Origin: Pseudomonadota bacterium
GTDB taxonomy: Bacteria; Pseudomonadota; Alphaproteobacteria; Parvibaculales; Parvibaculaceae
DNA: 7,595 nt
NCBI GenBank assembly: GCA_021780275.1
Contig: JAJXZC010000212.1
Coordinates: forward strand, 1-7,595
Direction: 5' to 3'
Under the pieces are notes generated by a model that searched no databases, had not been told where the DNA came from, and saw only the letters and a program-made list of their open reading frames with translations. Below, piece after piece: positions 6,199 through 7,595 of the stretch; positions within the stretch are counted from its first letter, which is position 1, and the number at the start of each line of letters is the position of its first letter. The position numbers and the translations under genes were made by a program.

Positions 6199-7245
6199 AT
6201 GCCATTCGGAAGGCGCTTCATCCTCAGCCCGATCAACAAGCGGCGCTGGCGCAATTTCAGGGCGAACAGGCGCGGCTACTGGAGTCTGTGGCTTTTCCTC
6301 GTGCTGTTTTTCGTCTCGCTCTTCGCCGAATTCATCGCGAATGACCGGCCGCTTTTCATCTCCTTCAAGGGCGGCATCTACGCTCCAGTCTTCGTCTCCT
6401 ATCCCGAAACGACATTCGGTGGCGAGTTCGAGACGGCGGCTGATTACCGCGACCCCTATGTGCAGAAGTTGATCGCGGATGCGGGTGGACACATCGTCTG
6501 GCCGCTCATCCGCTACGACTACCGCACCATCAACCTCAACCTGCCGGTTCCAGCGCCCGCACCGCCTTCCTCCGAGAACTGGCTCGGCACGGACGATCAG
6601 GGCCGCGATGTCGCGGCGCGCCTCATCTATGGCTTCCGCATCTCCGTTCTCTTCGGTCTCATCCTCGCCGCAGCTTCATCGGTGATCGGCGTCGCCGCAG
6701 GCGCCGTGCAGGGCTATTTCGGCGGCTGGATGGACCTGCTCTTCCAGCGCTTCATCGAAATCTGGACCAGCGTACCGACGCTATATCTGCTCATCATCCT
6801 CGCGGCCATGTTCGAGCCGAGCTTCTGGCTGCTGCTTGGCATCTTGCTCGCCTTCAACTGGACGTCGCTCGTCGGCCTCGTGCGCGCCGAATTCCTGCGC
6901 GGCCGCAACTTCGAATATGTGAAGGCCGCGCGCGCATTGGGCCTCAGCGACGGCGTCATCATCTTCAAGCATCTGCTGCCCAATGCCATGGTCGCGACGA
7001 TCACCTTCATGCCCTTCATCCTCAACTCGTCGATCACGACACTGACCTCGCTCGATTTTCTGGGATTCGGCCTGCCGCCCGGATCGGCCTCGCTCGGCGA
7101 ATTGCTGGCGCAGGGCAAGGCAAATCTTCAGGCGCCCTGGCTCGGGCTCACCGGCTTCTTCTCCATCGCGATCATGCTGAGCCTGTTGATCTTCATCGGC
7201 GAGGCGGTGCGCGACGCCTTCGATCCGCGCAAGGTGCTCGAATGA
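6199..7245 (+). CDS. yejE: ABC transporter permease YejE
   Basis: The second channel subunit, 348 aa, partners YejB. It starts with a basic cytoplasmic end (SPINKRRWRNFRANRRGYWS, residues 10-29), then a first membrane helix (about 29-47). A long periplasmic loop contains FVSYPETTFGGEFETAADYR, a YejE-type feature that sets it apart from shorter DppC/OppC proteins. The OppC/DppC-type motif NWLGTDDQGRDVAARLIYG is at 127-145, followed by several membrane segments. The EAA loop is KAARALGLSDGVIIFKHLLP (242-261) ending PNAM. LDFLGFGLPPGSASLGELL (285-303) is typical of the family near the C-terminus. GGAGGT at 6185-6190, inside the end of yejB, sits 8 nt before the ATG. The gene starts 4 nt after yejB stops and overlaps yejF by ATGA. 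Confidence 0.96.
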   Translation: MPFGRRFILSPINKRRWRNFRANRRGYWSLWLFLVLFFVSLFAEFIANDRPLFISFKGGIYAPVFVSYPETTFGGEFETAADYRDPYVQKLIADAGGHIVWPLIRYDYRTINLNLPVPAPAPPSSENWLGTDDQGRDVAARLIYGFRISVLFGLILAAASSVIGVAAGAVQGYFGGWMDLLFQRFIEIWTSVPTLYLLIILAAMFEPSFWLLLGILLAFNWTSLVGLVRAEFLRGRNFEYVKAARALGLSDGVIIFKHLLPNAMVATITFMPFILNSSITTLTSLDFLGFGLPPGSASLGELLAQGKANLQAPWLGLTGFFSIAIMLSLLIFIGEAVRDAFDPRKVLE

Positions 7246-7595
7246 GCGAGACGAAGCCACTCGTCGAAGTGAAAGACCTCTCCGTCGCTTTCCGCAGCGA
7301 CGGGACGGAAACGCTCGCCGTCGACCGCATCTCCTTCGACATCAAGCCGGGCGAGACCGTTGCGCTGGTGGGCGAGTCGGGTTCGGGGAAATCCGTCTCG
7401 GCGCTCTCGATCCTTCAGCTTCTGCCCTATCCGCAGGCGTCGCACCCCTCGGGCGAAATCATTTTCGAGGGAAAGAATCTCGTCGGCGCGAGCGAGCCGG
7501 AGCTGCGCAAGGTGCGCGGCAACCGCATCACCATGGTCTTTCAGGAGCCCATGACCTCGCTCAATCCGCTGCATACGATCGAGCGGCAGGTCGGC
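7242..7595 (+). CDS. yejF: ABC transporter ATP-binding protein YejF, N-terminal part, runs off the right edge
   Basis: The cytoplasmic ATPase that drives the importer. The reading frame opens at ATG 7242, overlapping the yejE stop as ATGA, and stays open for 118 codons to the window edge. AAGGTG at 7231-7236 gives a ribosome binding site 5 nt upstream. The visible part is the first half of one nucleotide-binding domain: LVEVKDLSVAF at the start, Walker A GESGSGKS at residues 44-51, and the Q-loop VFQEPMTSLNPL around Gln101. The ABC signature and Walker B lie beyond the edge. YejF proteins are usually about 530 aa with two fused ATPase domains, so one subunit can serve both permeases; whether that holds here cannot be seen. 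A single-domain DppD-type ATPase is possible, but gene order favours YejF. Confidence 0.94.
   Translation, partial: MSETKPLVEVKDLSVAFRSDGTETLAVDRISFDIKPGETVALVGESGSGKSVSALSILQLLPYPQASHPSGEIIFEGKNLVGASEPELRKVRGNRITMVFQEPMTSLNPLHTIERQVG

Overview
The window looks like chromosomal DNA of a GC-rich alphaproteobacterium, most likely of the Rhizobiales/Hyphomicrobiales or a relative such as Parvibaculum. The reasons are the strong G/C third-position bias, a CycM-type membrane-anchored cytochrome c next to kdsB, and an ABC peptide importer of the YejABEF type with two tandem YejA-like binding proteins. The genus is an inference; nothing in the sequence fixes it.

Layout. At the left edge (1-222, minus strand) lies the N-terminal third of kdsB (CMP-KDO synthetase), running off the window. 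A 325-bp non-coding gap (223-547) separates it from a divergent plus-strand gene for a single-heme, membrane-tethered cytochrome c (548-1156). That gene ends in a small hairpin and a textbook Rho-independent terminator with a perfect 13-bp stem and GAAA loop (1181-1215). A leader of about 125 bp, with an imperfect 11-bp hairpin just before a strong ribosome binding site, precedes the main operon.

The operon (1343 to beyond 7595) holds five tightly packed genes on the plus strand: two paralogous family-5 solute-binding proteins (1343-3205 and 3202-5088), the permeases YejB (5091-6194) and YejE (6199-7245), and the start of the ATPase YejF (7242 to the right edge). Junctions are an ATGA overlap, 2 nt, 4 nt and another ATGA overlap, so the genes are surely co-transcribed and probably translationally coupled. 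The two periplasmic proteins would capture oligopeptides or peptide-containing cell-wall fragments and deliver them to one YejB-YejE channel powered by YejF. Characterised relatives import microcin C in Escherichia coli, are linked to antimicrobial-peptide tolerance in Brucella and Sinorhizobium, and import muropeptides in Agrobacterium.

Nothing here is a wholly unknown system. The most interesting points concern how the two binding proteins have diverged. The first has a Sec-type signal and a cysteine pair placed like a disulfide of DppA; the second has a twin-arginine signal and lacks that pair. No mobile element, tRNA, rRNA or CRISPR array was seen.
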